Shown: positions 27,854 to 36,076 of the stretch, piece after piece
Numbering within the stretch: the first letter of the stretch is position 1
Layout: every line of letters starts with the position of its first letter
Assembly: GCA_030373145.1 (NCBI GenBank)
Contig: JAUCZK010000022.1
Location: 1-44,579, forward strand
DNA: 44,579 nucleotides
Direction: 5' to 3'
Source: Cyanobium sp. CZS48M
GTDB taxonomy: Bacteria; Cyanobacteriota; Cyanobacteriia; PCC-6307; Cyanobiaceae
Program-made: the position numbers and the translations under genes
The notes under the pieces: model-generated
The model's input: the letters and a program-made list of their open reading frames with translations, nothing else
What the model was told of the DNA's origin: nothing
Database searches by the model: none

Positions 27854-28787
27854 ATGACCACCACCTCCCTCAGCCGCAGGCGCGGCCAGCCCTGGGAGTC
27901 CTTCAAGGACTGGGTCACCAGCACCGAGAACCGCCTTTACGTGGGCTGGTTCGGTGTGCTGATGATCCCCACCCTGCTCGCCGCCACCTGCTGCTTCCTG
28001 ATCGCCTTCGTCGGCGCTCCACCCGTCGACATCGACGGCATCCGTGAGCCGGTCTCCGGCGGACTGCTCTACGGCAACAACATCATCACCGCCGCGGTTG
28101 TTCCCTCCAGCAACGCCGTCGGCCTGCACTTCGAGCCGATCTGGGCGGCCGCCTCCAGCCTCGATGAGTGGCTCAACAACGGCGGCCCCTACCAGCTGAT
28201 CATCTTCCACGTCCTGATCGGCATCTTCTGCTGGATGGGCCGGGAATGGGAACTCAGCTACCGCCTGGGGATGCGCCCCTGGATCGCCGTGGCCTAGTCC
28301 GCACCGGTGGCCGGCGTCTTCGGTGGTGCCCTGTTCGCCGCCATGCACGGCTCGCTCGTCACCAGTTCACTGGTGCGGGAATCCACGGAAACCGAATCCC
28401 TCAACAAGGGCTACAAGTTCGGCCAGGAAGAGGAGACCTACAACATCGTGGCCGCCCACGGCTACTTCGGCCGTCTGATCTTCCAGTGCGCCTCGTTCAA
28501 CATCAGCCGCAGCCTGCACTTTGTCCTGGCCGCCTGGCCGGTGGTGGGCATCTGGTTCGCGGCCCTGGCGGTGGCCAGCTTCTCGTTCAACCTCAACGGC
28601 CTCAACTTCAACCACTCGATCGTGGATCACCAGGGCCGGGTGGTGAACACCTGGGCCGATGTGCTCAACCGCGGTGGTCTGGGCATCGAGGCGATGCACG
28701 AGCGCAACGTGCACAACTTCCCGCTCGATCTTGCGGCGGTTGATCTTTGATCTGACCCCTGTGGCGCTGATCGCGCCGGCAATCGGT
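27854..28787 (+). pseudogene. psbA: psbA pseudogene, photosystem II D1 of the D1' (micro-oxic) type
   Basis: D1 sequence is clear from [19 protein letters not shown] to [10 protein letters not shown]. Three lesions are visible: Tyr147 is a TAG stop (28295-28297); 51 codons are missing in frame, joined at a repeated GTGGCC near 28307, taking out residues 153-203 with Tyr161 (TyrZ), Asp170, Glu189, His190 and His198; and a frameshift after Ala344 throws the cleavable tail (PVALIAPAIG) out of frame. Two of the three residues that mark D1' are present, Ala80 and Ala286 (Gly and Thr in normal D1); the third site, 158, is deleted. Glu130, the high-light form, is kept, and Tyr126 is Trp. It cannot make a working D1. 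Confidence 0.92.
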
Positions 28788-28823
28788 TATTGGGCCTTTG
28801 GCCCCCGCCCAGCCGCTTCGCTG

Positions 28824-29178
28824 ATGACTGTCCTTTCTCCTCCCCTTCCATGCGCTGCGGCTCCCCCCGCTGCCATGGCCGCCCAGAGTGAGCAGGCCGG
28901 CCTCCCGAAAGCGGTGGCCAAGATGGAGCAAATCCACCGGATGCGGGTCTCGCTGGCCTCCACCCTTGAGGGCCGCAGCGAGGAGCCCACCATGGAAACG
29001 ATGAAGGAGGTCTGCAAGCCGGTGGGGATGCAGGCGATGGCCATCGGCAAGGAGAACGGCCTTCGTGACGGAGAACTACCCCGATGACAAGGCCTTCGAC
29101 TTCAAGGTGGGCGATCTGCGCGGCATGTACGCCGTGTTCATCCCCGAGCTGCAGCAGGCGCTGGTGCAGGCGGGCTGA
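28824..29178 (+). pseudogene. Possible remnant of a DUF3365/Tll0287-like gene
   Basis: From ATG 28824 the frame gives AVAKMEQIHRMRVSLASTLEG and TMETMKEVCKPVGMQAMAIGKENGL before stopping at 29087. From about 29065 another frame gives VTENYPDDKAFDFKVGDLRGMYAVFIPELQQALVQAG, stopping at 29178. The segments resemble the helix before the VCxPVG motif and the C-terminal part of Tll0287-like (DUF3365) heme proteins, with the middle missing. The family call is from memory and weak; that the gene is interrupted is better supported. It follows the dead psbA on the same strand. Confidence 0.4.
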
Positions 29179-29238
29179 GTCGTTCGCTGAGGGGCTCGGC
29201 CCGGAGCTGGATCAGGGTTGCCATGCGGGCCGCTTCGC

Positions 29239-29661
29239 TCAGGCCGAATGCCAGGGGTTGATCAGATCGATCCCGATCCCCTCGAAGTCGGCCACGTTGC
29301 GGGTGGCCAGTCCGGCGCCCAGGGCCAGGGTGGTGGCAGCGATCACCGCATCGGCCGTGGTCATCGGCCGGCCCAGACGTTCCCTCTGCCGCAGCAACTG
29401 CGCGTACCAATGCGCGGCCTCTCGATCGAACGCCAACACGCGCTCGCTGAAGAGGGCTGGCAGCAGCACATCCCAGCATCGCTGCAGCTCCTCCCGCCGA
29501 CGGCCCTCAGGCAGGCGGGCGATGCCATGCAGGATCTCCGCCTCGCTCATCGTGGTGATGCCCACCGTCGCCGGAGCCAGGCGATCTGCCCAGGCCAGCA
29601 CCTTGGGCTCGGGGCGAGGCCGCATCAGCTCCGCGATCACATTGGTGTCAAGCACAATCAA
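29239..29661 (-). CDS. PIN-domain toxin (VapC/FitB type)
   Basis: A 140-residue PIN-fold ribonuclease with the acidic residues of the family: Asp5 in VLDTNVI, Glu in ITTMSEAEILHGIARLPEG, Asp in MTTADAVIAATTLALGAGLATRNVADFEGIG. ITTMSEAEILHGIARLPEGRRR is typical of the FitB branch. Such toxins cut RNA unless bound by their antitoxin. It starts at TTG, overlapping the antitoxin stop as TTGA, so its synthesis depends on antitoxin translation. It looks intact. Confidence 0.92.
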   Translation of the reverse strand: MIVLDTNVIAELMRPRPEPKVLAWADRLAPATVGITTMSEAEILHGIARLPEGRRREELQRCWDVLLPALFSERVLAFDREAAHWYAQLLRQRERLGRPMTTADAVIAATTLALGAGLATRNVADFEGIGIDLINPWHSA

Positions 29662-29927
29662 GACTGCTCCTGGTCCTCAGCGAAGCGTGCGGCTTCCGCG
29701 ATCGACGCGCGGACCTGCAGATCGAGTTCCACTCCGCCGAGGGCGGCGAAGTGTGCCTGAATGCGGCTGCCCAGGCCAGGGCCAGCCGCAACGTCAGGCG
29801 ACGCTGCCACCGCATGCCTGAGAATCGTGCGCGCCTCTTCCTCCATCGAGTGACCGTGGCGCGCCGCCTGAAGCCGCAGTCGGGCCTTGGTGGCGTCATC
29901 GAGGTTTCGGATCGTGAGACTGGCCAT
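29658..29927 (-). CDS. FitA-type ribbon-helix-helix antitoxin
   Basis: An 89-residue protein with the ribbon-helix-helix sequence ASLTIRNLDDATKARLRLQAARHGHSMEEEARTILRHAV, the standard FitA N-terminus that binds DNA as a dimer. The C-terminal tail (VELDLQVRASIAEAARF) would wrap the PIN toxin encoded next. The pair is expected to repress its own promoter, which lies in the gap 29928-30040. Confidence 0.9.
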   Translation of the reverse strand: MASLTIRNLDDATKARLRLQAARHGHSMEEEARTILRHAVAASPDVAAGPGLGSRIQAHFAALGGVELDLQVRASIAEAARFAEDQEQS

Positions 29928-30040
29928 GATCCCAACCCTACTGGCAGTGCAATCGATGCCATCAACGCTAGCGACTGGTGCATGCTCAGCCGCGCCAAGC
30001 TGGTGCCGAACCCAACGCTGCCGGAGACGGCTTCACGCCG

Positions 30041-30736
30041 ATGTGCTTCTCCAGCAGCGCCAGCTTCGTGGTGGCGGCCGCTCTGTTGCCCCTGGGAATC
30101 GGCGCCGTGCGCTATTGCCAGGCTCAGCAGCGCAGCGACCTGCTGCCCCTGGCCCTCTCGCCGTTGTTCTTCTCGGCGCAACAGGCCCTGGAGGGTGTGG
30201 TCTGGCTTGGCCTGGCGCCCGGCGGCATCGGCTGGCTGGTGCACCCCGCCGCGCTCAGCTATCTGTTCTTCGCCTATGCCTTCTGGCTGGCCTGGTTTCC
30301 CTGGTGCGTGTTGCGTCTGAACCGACAGGCGCCGCCTGGTCTGCGGCGACGCCTCCTTCAGATCTTGCTGGTGCTGGGCCTGCTCGTGGGCGCAGGTCTC
30401 TGGTTGCCGCTGCTGCTGGATGGTTCCGTGCTCCAACCCGCCGTGGTGCACGGATCACTCAACTACACCACCAGCTTGCTGGCGAATGGTTGGATCAACC
30501 TGGGGGTCGGCAGCACGGTGTATGGGCTGCTCATCACCGCGCCTTTGCTGCTCAGCGGCTCTGGGAGGCTGTGCTGGTTCGGCGGATGCATTCTCGGCGC
30601 TTTCCTGATCACCCACCTGGCCTACAGCTACGCCTTCACCTCAGTGTGGTGCTTGTTCAGCGCACTGTTGTCGGGTTCCCTTTATTGGATTCTGCGGGAT
30701 CCGGAGCCTGTGCTGCTGCCCTCTGCCCAGCCCTAG
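30041..30736 (+). CDS. Integral membrane protein, DUF6629 family
   Basis: A 231-residue protein with about seven hydrophobic helices. It begins [20 protein letters not shown] and has [18 protein letters not shown], both typical of DUF6629 proteins, whose function is unknown. I chose ATG 30041 over upstream starts because the family begins MCFSxxASF. It follows the toxin-antitoxin promoter region in the opposite direction. Confidence 0.8.
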   Translation: MCFSSSASFVVAAALLPLGIGAVRYCQAQQRSDLLPLALSPLFFSAQQALEGVVWLGLAPGGIGWLVHPAALSYLFFAYAFWLAWFPWCVLRLNRQAPPGLRRRLLQILLVLGLLVGAGLWLPLLLDGSVLQPAVVHGSLNYTTSLLANGWINLGVGSTVYGLLITAPLLLSGSGRLCWFGGCILGAFLITHLAYSYAFTSVWCLFSALLSGSLYWILRDPEPVLLPSAQP

Positions 30737-30830
30737 GACCAGCACCCACAATCTCCGTGGTGAGCTTGTCCGCCATCAGGCGATGGGGAACCGTCAGGCT
30801 GAGGCGAGCAGGGTCCCATCCAGAGCCAGC

Positions 30831-31502
30831 ATGACCTCGATCTCGGATCCAGCCACGCCCGATCCCTCCCAGCTGCGCCGCAACTACCGCCTTGCCGCCC
30901 TGCGGCGGACCGATCTGGCGGCCGAACCGGTGGCGCAGTTCCGCCGCTGGTTTGACCAGGCGCTGGAGGCGGAGCTGAGCGAGCCCAACGCCATGGTGCT
31001 GGGCACCAGCGATGGCACCCGCCCCAGCGCCCGCACCGTGCTGCTCAAGGCCTTCGACGCGCGGGGCTTCGTGTTCTTCACCCACTACGAAAGCCGCAAG
31101 GCCACCGAGATCGCCGGCCATCCCGAGGTGAGCCTGCTGTTTCCCTGGTATGGGCTCGAGCGGCAGGTGGCGATCCTGGGCCGGGCCGAGCGGATCAGCG
31201 CCGCCGAATCGCTGGCCTACTTCCTCTCGCGCCCGATCGGCAGCCGGCTCGGGGCCTGGGTGTCGCAGCAGAGCGCCGTGATCGGCTCCCGCTCGATCCT
31301 GGAGGCCCAGTGGCAGGCGATGCAGCGCCGCTTCGCCGTCGGTGAGGTGCCGCTGCCGCCGGCCTGGGGTGGTCTGCGGGTGGTGCCCTTCGAGTTCGAA
31401 TTCTGGCAGGGGCGCGAGAACCGCCTGCACGATCGCTTCCGCTACCGGCCCAACGGTGATGGTGAGGCAGGCCTCTGGAGCATCGATCGGCTGGCGCCCT
31501 GA
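30831..31502 (+). CDS. pdxH: Pyridoxamine 5'-phosphate oxidase
   Basis: A 223-residue FMN enzyme that oxidises pyridoxamine or pyridoxine 5'-phosphate to pyridoxal 5'-phosphate with O2. Present are [55 protein letters not shown] (FMN site), [28 protein letters not shown] and the C-terminal [15 protein letters not shown] with the substrate-binding RLHDR. Length is normal. ATG 30831 is preferred to a GTG/ATG further upstream because the extra residues are not family-like. It is a single-gene unit followed by a 254-base gap with a strong hairpin. Confidence 0.95.
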   Translation: MTSISDPATPDPSQLRRNYRLAALRRTDLAAEPVAQFRRWFDQALEAELSEPNAMVLGTSDGTRPSARTVLLKAFDARGFVFFTHYESRKATEIAGHPEVSLLFPWYGLERQVAILGRAERISAAESLAYFLSRPIGSRLGAWVSQQSAVIGSRSILEAQWQAMQRRFAVGEVPLPPAWGGLRVVPFEFEFWQGRENRLHDRFRYRPNGDGEAGLWSIDRLAP

Positions 31503-31671
31503 ATGGAATTCATGGAACGGCTTCGCAACAATCGCCCCAGCCTCAGTGGCCGAAGACTCCGTGGAGACAGCCGTTGCCACGATCAAGGGGTCGTTGTGTA
31601 CTGATCGACGGGCTATCGATCAGCGATGGCACTGATGGCCCTTCAGGTGCAGGGTTTTGATCGCGTCAAAG

Positions 31672-31702
31672 GCTTTCCACCTGGCTTCGCAGCCTGGAAA
31701 GC
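31672..31702. terminator. Long hairpin between convergent genes pdxH and DUF3122
   Basis: GCTTTCCA (31672-31679) pairs perfectly with TGGAAAGC (31695-31702); inside, GGCT and AGCC pair around a TCGC loop, with a three-base bulge on one side. It lies between two converging genes, the place of a two-way terminator, but there is no T-run on either side. A dispersed REP-like element is an alternative. Confidence 0.45.
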
Positions 31703-31756
31703 AGCAGGAGAAGCGGTGGATCGGCAGACGCGGCACGTCAATCCAGCTCCATCCGT

Positions 31757-32263
31757 TCAGGTCTGATCGCTGCGACGCTGCACAGATCCCATGGCGTGGA
31801 GCTCCATCACCTGCTCTGGCCTGAGGTTGAAATCCAGGACGCCTTGGCTGCTGGGGACCGCCAAGTGGAGGGGAAGCGCTTCACTGGGCCGTGGCATCAA
31901 GGCATCGAGATCGAACTGGGCCGTTCGAGGCGGAACCACTGAGCCATCCCTGGGAACAATCTCCTCGCTGCGATTGGGCAAGCTCCACTCCTGACCCATC
32001 GAATCGCTCAACAGGAGATCAGCGCTGTGATCCAGGGTCGTTTTGGCATCCAGGGCAGTGAGGCGGATACGCAGGCCTGAGGGGTACTCCGGGAAGGGCT
32101 GCTCGAAGACCTGGGCACTGAGGCGATGGCCTGCCCGATCGTTGAGAGACCAGCTGTCCGACGCCAGAGCTGGGGCTGCTCCCAGCAGGAACGCCAATAA
32201 CAGCGGCAGAACGCCGAGCAACCCTCGCTTCAGCCGAGCTTGAACGCGGATACTGGAAGCCAT
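31757..32263 (-). CDS. Exported DUF3122-like protein (second copy)
   Basis: A 168-residue protein with a signal peptide (RVQARLKRGLLGVLPLLLAFLLGAAPALAS, cleavage after about residue 35). The mature part matches the copy at 25815-26378 in AGHRLSAQVFEQPFPEYPSGLRIRLTA, LSDSMGQEWSLPNRSEEIVP and RTAQFDLDALMPRPSEALPL, so the two are paralogues of moderate similarity. Function unknown. Its start lies eight bases from a perfect palindrome (32271-32285) and it is divergent from the persulfide operon, so the two may be controlled together. Confidence 0.8.
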   Translation of the reverse strand: MASSIRVQARLKRGLLGVLPLLLAFLLGAAPALASDSWSLNDRAGHRLSAQVFEQPFPEYPSGLRIRLTALDAKTTLDHSADLLLSDSMGQEWSLPNRSEEIVPRDGSVVPPRTAQFDLDALMPRPSEALPLHLAVPSSQGVLDFNLRPEQVMELHAMGSVQRRSDQT

Positions 32264-32270
32264 GACTCAA

Positions 32271-32285
32271 AAGGCATAATGCCTT
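32271..32285. promoter_or_regulatory. Perfect palindrome AAGGCATAATGCCTT in a divergent promoter
   Basis: Seven-base arms AAGGCAT and ATGCCTT surround a single A. It sits between the start of the DUF3122 copy (32263) and the small frame and persulfide operon on the other strand. On the minus strand TTGCAC, 17 bases and TATGCC would make a possible promoter whose -10 falls in the palindrome. Position and symmetry suggest a repressor site. The GGCATAAT core recurs near the ArsR-type gene start at 36443-36453 on the opposite strand. Confidence 0.55.
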
Positions 32286-32311
32286 AGTTATTCTAGTGCA
32301 ACAACGGAGAC

Positions 32312-32398
32312 ATGGCCGCCGCCCTTGAGCCAGAGGCCCGCTGCGGGATCGAAACCCGTCTGCTCGGCAACCCGATCGAAGTGCGCGTTCTGCCCTGA
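32312..32398 (+). CDS. Possible 28-residue leader peptide
   Basis: ATG 32312, preceded by CGGAG at normal spacing, opens a 28-codon frame encoding MAAALEPEARCGIETRLLGN and eight further residues, stopping at 32398. It has one cysteine. It lies between the palindrome and the persulfide dioxygenase gene, 59 bases ahead of the latter. It could be a leader peptide, the start of a lost gene, or chance; I do not recognise it. Confidence 0.3.
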   Translation: MAAALEPEARCGIETRLLGNPIEVRVLP

Positions 32399-32415
32399 AA
32401 TCCGTGCCTAACCAT

Positions 32416-32431
32416 GCTTATGCGGCTATGC
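32416..32431 (+). promoter_or_regulatory. GCTTATGC / GCTATGC repeats before the persulfide operon
   Basis: GCTTATGC (32416-32423) and GCTATGC (32425-32431) lie about 30 bases before the dioxygenase start. On the opposite strand the first reads GCATAAGC, related to the GCATAAT cores at 32274 and 36444. It could be a binding site of the nearby ArsR-type regulator. Weak by itself. Confidence 0.3.
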
Positions 32432-32457
32432 TCATACAAGTTGTCGATCCAGGCCCC

Positions 32458-33585
32458 ATGGCCGTCGCTCCCGCCAGTTCCTTCTCCCTCGCTGCCGCTG
32501 CCGGCGGGAGCCCCTTGCTCTTCCGCCAGCTCTTCGATGCCGACACCGGCACCTTCACCTACCTGATCGCCGAGGTGACCAGCGGCCAGGCCCTGCTGGT
32601 CGATTCGGTCTTCGAGCAGCACGTCCGTGATCTCGCCCTGGTTCAGGAGCTGGGCCTCCAGATGGTGGCCTGCCTCGACACCCACGCCCACGCCGACCAC
32701 GTGACCGGCAGCTGGCTGATGCACGCCGCCACAGGCAGCGCGATCGCCCTGGCCGCCGGCGTCGGCGCCGAGAACGTGACCCTGCCCCTGCGGCACGGCG
32801 ATCGGGTGGCCTTCGGCGGACGCGCGCTGGAGGTGCGCGCCACCCCCGGCCACACCGATGGCTGCCTCACCTTCGTGCTCGACGACCACAGCCTGGCCTT
32901 CACCGGCGATGCCCTGCTGGTGAGGGGCTGCGGCCGCTGCGATTTCCAGCAGGGCAATGCCCAGGCCCTCTACCGCTCGATCACCGGGCAGATCCTCTCG
33001 CTGCCCGAGTCCTGCCTGCTGTACCCCGCCCACGACTACACCGGCCGCAGCGTCACCTCCGTGACCGAGGAGAAGGCCTACAACGCCCGGCTCGGCGGCG
33101 GCGCCGATGAGCGCGACTTCGTGATCTACATGCAGACCATGAAGCTGCCCCATCCCCACAGGATCGCCGAGGCCCTGCCGGCCAACATGCGCAGCGGCAG
33201 ACCCAGGGAGGACGCAAGCCATGCGGCAGCGGCCTGGGCACCGACCCGGCGCAGCTATGCCGGCCTGCCGGAACTGACCCCGGCCTGGGTTGCCGCCCAC
33301 CGCGATGAGATCACCCTGGTGGATGTGCGCTCGGCCGAGGAGTTTCACGGCCCGGATGGCCACATCGCCGGCAGCCTGCTGATTCCGCTTCCCGAGCTGG
33401 AGGAGCGGGCCGGCGAGATCCCATCGGGCACCCCCACGGTGGTGCTCTGTCATTCCGGCAGCCGCTCGGCTCTGGCCACCCAGCAGCTGCTCCGGACTGG
33501 TCACCAGCAGGTGGCCAATCTGCGCGGCGGGCTGCTGAGCTGGCGCGCCGCCGGGTATCCGCTAGTCACCGTCACCCAGGACTGA
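32458..33585 (+). CDS. Persulfide dioxygenase - rhodanese fusion (ETHE1/CstB-like)
   Basis: A 375-residue protein. Residues 20-250 are a metallo-beta-lactamase-fold persulfide dioxygenase: DTHAHADHVTG with His76, His78, Asp80 and His81, then TPGHTDGCLTFVL, FTGDALLVRGCGRCDFQQG and LYPAHDYTGR. The single-iron enzymes of this group oxidise glutathione or other persulfides to sulfite with O2. Residues 262-372 are a rhodanese domain with VDVRSAEEFHGPDGHIAGS and active-site Cys331 in LCHSGSRSA. ATG 32458 gives the family N-terminus; a GTG frame from 32404 would run through the promoter repeats. It is the first gene of an operon with two more sulfur-transfer steps. Confidence 0.92.
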   Translation: MAVAPASSFSLAAAAGGSPLLFRQLFDADTGTFTYLIAEVTSGQALLVDSVFEQHVRDLALVQELGLQMVACLDTHAHADHVTGSWLMHAATGSAIALAAGVGAENVTLPLRHGDRVAFGGRALEVRATPGHTDGCLTFVLDDHSLAFTGDALLVRGCGRCDFQQGNAQALYRSITGQILSLPESCLLYPAHDYTGRSVTSVTEEKAYNARLGGGADERDFVIYMQTMKLPHPHRIAEALPANMRSGRPREDASHAAAAWAPTRRSYAGLPELTPAWVAAHRDEITLVDVRSAEEFHGPDGHIAGSLLIPLPELEERAGEIPSGTPTVVLCHSGSRSALATQQLLRTGHQQVANLRGGLLSWRAAGYPLVTVTQD

Positions 33586-33588
33586 ATC

Positions 33589-34116
33589 ATGTCTTCCACC
33601 ACCACCCCACGCTTCAGCCCCAGGGAACTCGCCGCCCGGGTCGAGAGCGGCCAGATCAGCGTTATCGATGTGCGCGAGCCGATGGAATACGTGGGCGGCC
33701 ACATTCCCGGCAGCCACAACATCCCCCTCTCCCGCCTCGGCAGCACCAGCCTCCCCGAGGGGCCGCTGGTGCTGGTCTGCCAGAGCGGCAAACGCAGTGA
33801 GAAGGGCCTGGCCGCCCTGCTGCGCGAGGGCCATCCCCATCCCCTCGCCGACCTCGAAGGCGGCATGGGCGCCTGGCAGCAGGCGGGGCTGCCCATGAAG
33901 CGCCGCCAGGGCGCCCCCCTGCCGCTGATGCGTCAGGTGCAGATCGCCGCCGGCAGCCTGGTGCTGCTCGGGGTGATCCTCAGCCAGACCCTCGCCCCGG
34001 GCTGGATCTGGCTGGCTGGCTTCGTGGGGGCTGGCCTCACCTTTGCCGGTGTCAGCGGCTTCTGCGGCATGGCCCGCCTGCTGGCGGTCATGCCCTGGAA
34101 CCGGGTGCAGGAGTGA
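33589..34116 (+). CDS. Membrane-anchored rhodanese (rhodanese + DUF2892)
   Basis: A 175-residue protein. Residues 8-102 are a rhodanese domain with IDVREPMEYVGGHIPGSHNIPL and active-site Cys64 in VCQSGKRSEKG, followed by two C-terminal helices (about 115-165) ending FCGMARLLAVMPWNR, the DUF2892 signature. It would hold sulfane sulfur on its cysteine at the inner face of the membrane. It starts three bases after the dioxygenase stop and overlaps the exporter start as GTGA. Confidence 0.9.
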   Translation: MSSTTTPRFSPRELAARVESGQISVIDVREPMEYVGGHIPGSHNIPLSRLGSTSLPEGPLVLVCQSGKRSEKGLAALLREGHPHPLADLEGGMGAWQQAGLPMKRRQGAPLPLMRQVQIAAGSLVLLGVILSQTLAPGWIWLAGFVGAGLTFAGVSGFCGMARLLAVMPWNRVQE

Positions 34117-34991
34117 TCATCGGCCTCGGTCTTGGCACGGCGGTGCTGCTGCTCAGTGGCGGGATCCTGATCGGAGTTCTGCTGGCCGTGCTGGGGGCCG
34201 GTGGCTCGATCCTGCTCATGCCCCTGCTGGTGAGCGGAGCGGGCCTGCCCACCCGCGAGGCCGTTCCGCTCTCACTGCTGGTGGTGACCCTGCTGGCCCT
34301 GGCCAATGTGGGGCCCTACATCCGCCGCGGCCAGGTGGCCCTGCGGCCGGCACTGATCCTGGGGGTGCCGGCCCTGGCGGGCGCCTGGATCGGCGGCAGC
34401 CTGGTGAAGGCCGAACTGATCCCCGAGGCGGTTCAACTTGGGGTGTTCACCGTGGCGGCCCTGGTGGCCTCCTGGCTGCTGACACGACCGACCAAGCACG
34501 CCCAGGGCGGTGAGGGACGGCCCAGCCCAAAGCCGGCTGGATCGCCCCAGGCCCTCGCGGCCCAGGGGGTGCTGGTGGGTCTGCTCACCGGCATTGCCGG
34601 CGTGGGCGGCGGCTTTGCGATCGTGCCCGCCCTGGTGCTGCTGGCCGGCCTGCCGATGCACCTGGCCAGCGGCACCAGCCTGCTGCTGATCAGCACCAAC
34701 AGCCTGGTGGCCCTGCTGGCGCTGGGCCACTGGCCCGCCGCCAGCCTCGGGATGATGCTGCCCCTGGTGGCCGGCGGCGCCGTCGGTGCCGTACTGGGCC
34801 AGCGTCTGGCCCCCCACCTCAGTGAGCGCAAACTGCGGCTCGGCTTCGCCGGCCTGTTGATCGGCTCGGCCCTGCTCACCGGCTTCGAGGCCCTTCGGCG
34901 CCAGCACCAACCGCCGCTGGGACGCAGCACGACCCCCCACGCCGTACTCGGCCAGCACTCACCCCATCAACCCAGCAGCGAGAAGCGATGA
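34113..34991 (+). CDS. TauE/SafE-family sulfite (anion) exporter
   Basis: A 292-residue protein of about eight helices in two repeats: LLAVLGAGGSILLMPLLVSGAGLPTREAVPLSLLVV and LLTGIAGVGGGFAIVPALVLLAGLPMHLASGTSLLLI, the duplicated TauE motif. In this setting it should remove the sulfite made by the dioxygenase. Starts at GTG overlapping the rhodanese stop and itself overlaps the next gene's ATG by four bases. Confidence 0.9.
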   Translation: MIIGLGLGTAVLLLSGGILIGVLLAVLGAGGSILLMPLLVSGAGLPTREAVPLSLLVVTLLALANVGPYIRRGQVALRPALILGVPALAGAWIGGSLVKAELIPEAVQLGVFTVAALVASWLLTRPTKHAQGGEGRPSPKPAGSPQALAAQGVLVGLLTGIAGVGGGFAIVPALVLLAGLPMHLASGTSLLLISTNSLVALLALGHWPAASLGMMLPLVAGGAVGAVLGQRLAPHLSERKLRLGFAGLLIGSALLTGFEALRRQHQPPLGRSTTPHAVLGQHSPHQPSSEKR

Positions 34992-35434
34992 GCCAACGCA
35001 CCTTCCAGTTCCGCCTGCACAGCAACCACGGCAGTCCAGATCGCGCCACCCAGTCCCTTGTGGTGGAGTTCCTGGCTGAATCGGGGCAATGGGAGCCTCA
35101 GCACCCCAGCCTCACCACCCCGGGGTTCCGGCTTTACCTGTTGTCGCTGCTGCTCTGCCAGCACACCTATCTGGTGGTCAATGCCCAGGAGCGCTCCATT
35201 CCTCTCCAGCGGGTGGAGGGATCCTTCACCGTACTCACCAGCACTGAGTGGATCATCGAGCAGCTCGAGGGCACCTTCGTGATGCACCTGGATCCGGCCG
35301 CCGCGGCGGCGGAGCGCTCGCGGGCCGACGCGGACGCCATCGCGTTCATCAGCGAACGAATGAAGCTCTGTCCGGTCTCGCGCAACCTGCCGGCCACGGT
35401 GATCAAAACGATCGGCCTGCGCCTGGGCGCCTGA
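34988..35434 (+). CDS. OsmC-like thiol protein
   Basis: A 148-residue protein with two cysteines in OsmC-like positions: Cys57 in LLSLLLCQHTYLVV and Cys128 in SERMKLCPVSRNLP (the family has Cys near 59 and 125, the second in CPVS). OsmC/Ohr proteins reduce organic peroxides, and some reduce persulfides and polysulfides. The N-terminal sheet is atypical, so the fold call is tentative. Its ATG overlaps the exporter stop, so it is the fourth gene of the persulfide operon, which favours a sulfur-reducing role. Confidence 0.6.
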   Translation: MSQRTFQFRLHSNHGSPDRATQSLVVEFLAESGQWEPQHPSLTTPGFRLYLLSLLLCQHTYLVVNAQERSIPLQRVEGSFTVLTSTEWIIEQLEGTFVMHLDPAAAAAERSRADADAIAFISERMKLCPVSRNLPATVIKTIGLRLGA

Positions 35435-35439
35435 GCCCC

Positions 35440-36003
35440 TCAGACCGGCTCTGGATCGATGGGGCCGCTGCGCCAGTCGAGCCAGGGAAGGTGGGGCACG
35501 ATCGCCGGCGTTGCGGTTCGGTAGGCGGGGTAATCCGCATGGACGGCGCAGAGGCGCACCTCCTCTCGGCGGGCCTTGCTGCCCAGCACCAGCGCCAGGG
35601 CCAGCAACAGAGCCAGGTGCAGCAGGCTTCCCCGCGCCAGCGTCACGCCCAGGGAGCAGACCAGCAGGGACTGGTAGAGGGGATGGCGGCAGCGGCCGTA
35701 GGCCCCGGCCATCACCAGAGGCGCTCCGGGCATGGGCTCAGGCAGGGGGCTGAGGCTGTCACCCAGGTTGAGCGCTCCCTGGCCAGCCAGCAGCAGACCG
35801 GCGGTGAACAGGACCAGACCCAGCACCCGCAACAAGGGCGGCCAGCTGAGGCCGAGAGAGGCGGGGCTGGGGTAGGCCGGCAGCAGATGGGCCGTGATCA
35901 GTGCCATCTGGGCCATCACCCACCATTCGCCGTGGCGGTTGTCGAGCAGACCACCCCAGCTGAAGCCCCAGTCCTGAAGGCGTTGCGGCAACGACCTCTC
36001 CAT
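35440..36003 (-). CDS. Isoprenylcysteine/phospholipid methyltransferase-like membrane protein
   Basis: A 187-residue protein with four or five helices and the ICMT/PEMT-type C-terminal motif GAYGRCRHPLYQSLLVCSLG followed by KARREEVRLCAVHADYPAYR. This is the SAM-binding part of small integral methyltransferases; bacterial substrates are mostly unknown. ATG 36003 is used instead of a TTG three codons upstream. It is convergent with the persulfide operon (five-base gap) and follows the ArsR-type gene on its strand. Confidence 0.8.
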   Translation of the reverse strand: MERSLPQRLQDWGFSWGGLLDNRHGEWWVMAQMALITAHLLPAYPSPASLGLSWPPLLRVLGLVLFTAGLLLAGQGALNLGDSLSPLPEPMPGAPLVMAGAYGRCRHPLYQSLLVCSLGVTLARGSLLHLALLLALALVLGSKARREEVRLCAVHADYPAYRTATPAIVPHLPWLDWRSGPIDPEPV

Positions 36004-36076
36004 GGGCTCCAAGGGCGGTGGATGGGCTCAGTCTGGCCATGGCAGGACTGGGCGACCGCCGGCCGCGATCAGCGGC

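Noticed and set aside
27854-28750. Reading the psbA locus as a rogue D1 or chlorophyll f synthase (ChlF) that works without the Mn cluster
   Set aside because: The stop codon and the loss of residues 153-203, including most of a membrane helix, exclude a functional product, and the remaining residues point to D1' instead.
32404-32457. GTG 32404 as the dioxygenase start
   Set aside because: The extra 18 residues are translated from the GCTTATGC/GCTATGC repeats and the family N-terminus begins at ATG 32458.
32293-33504. Long minus-strand open frame opposite the persulfide dioxygenase gene
   Set aside because: The plus strand has the complete metal ligands and rhodanese site; the antisense translation has no recognisable motif.
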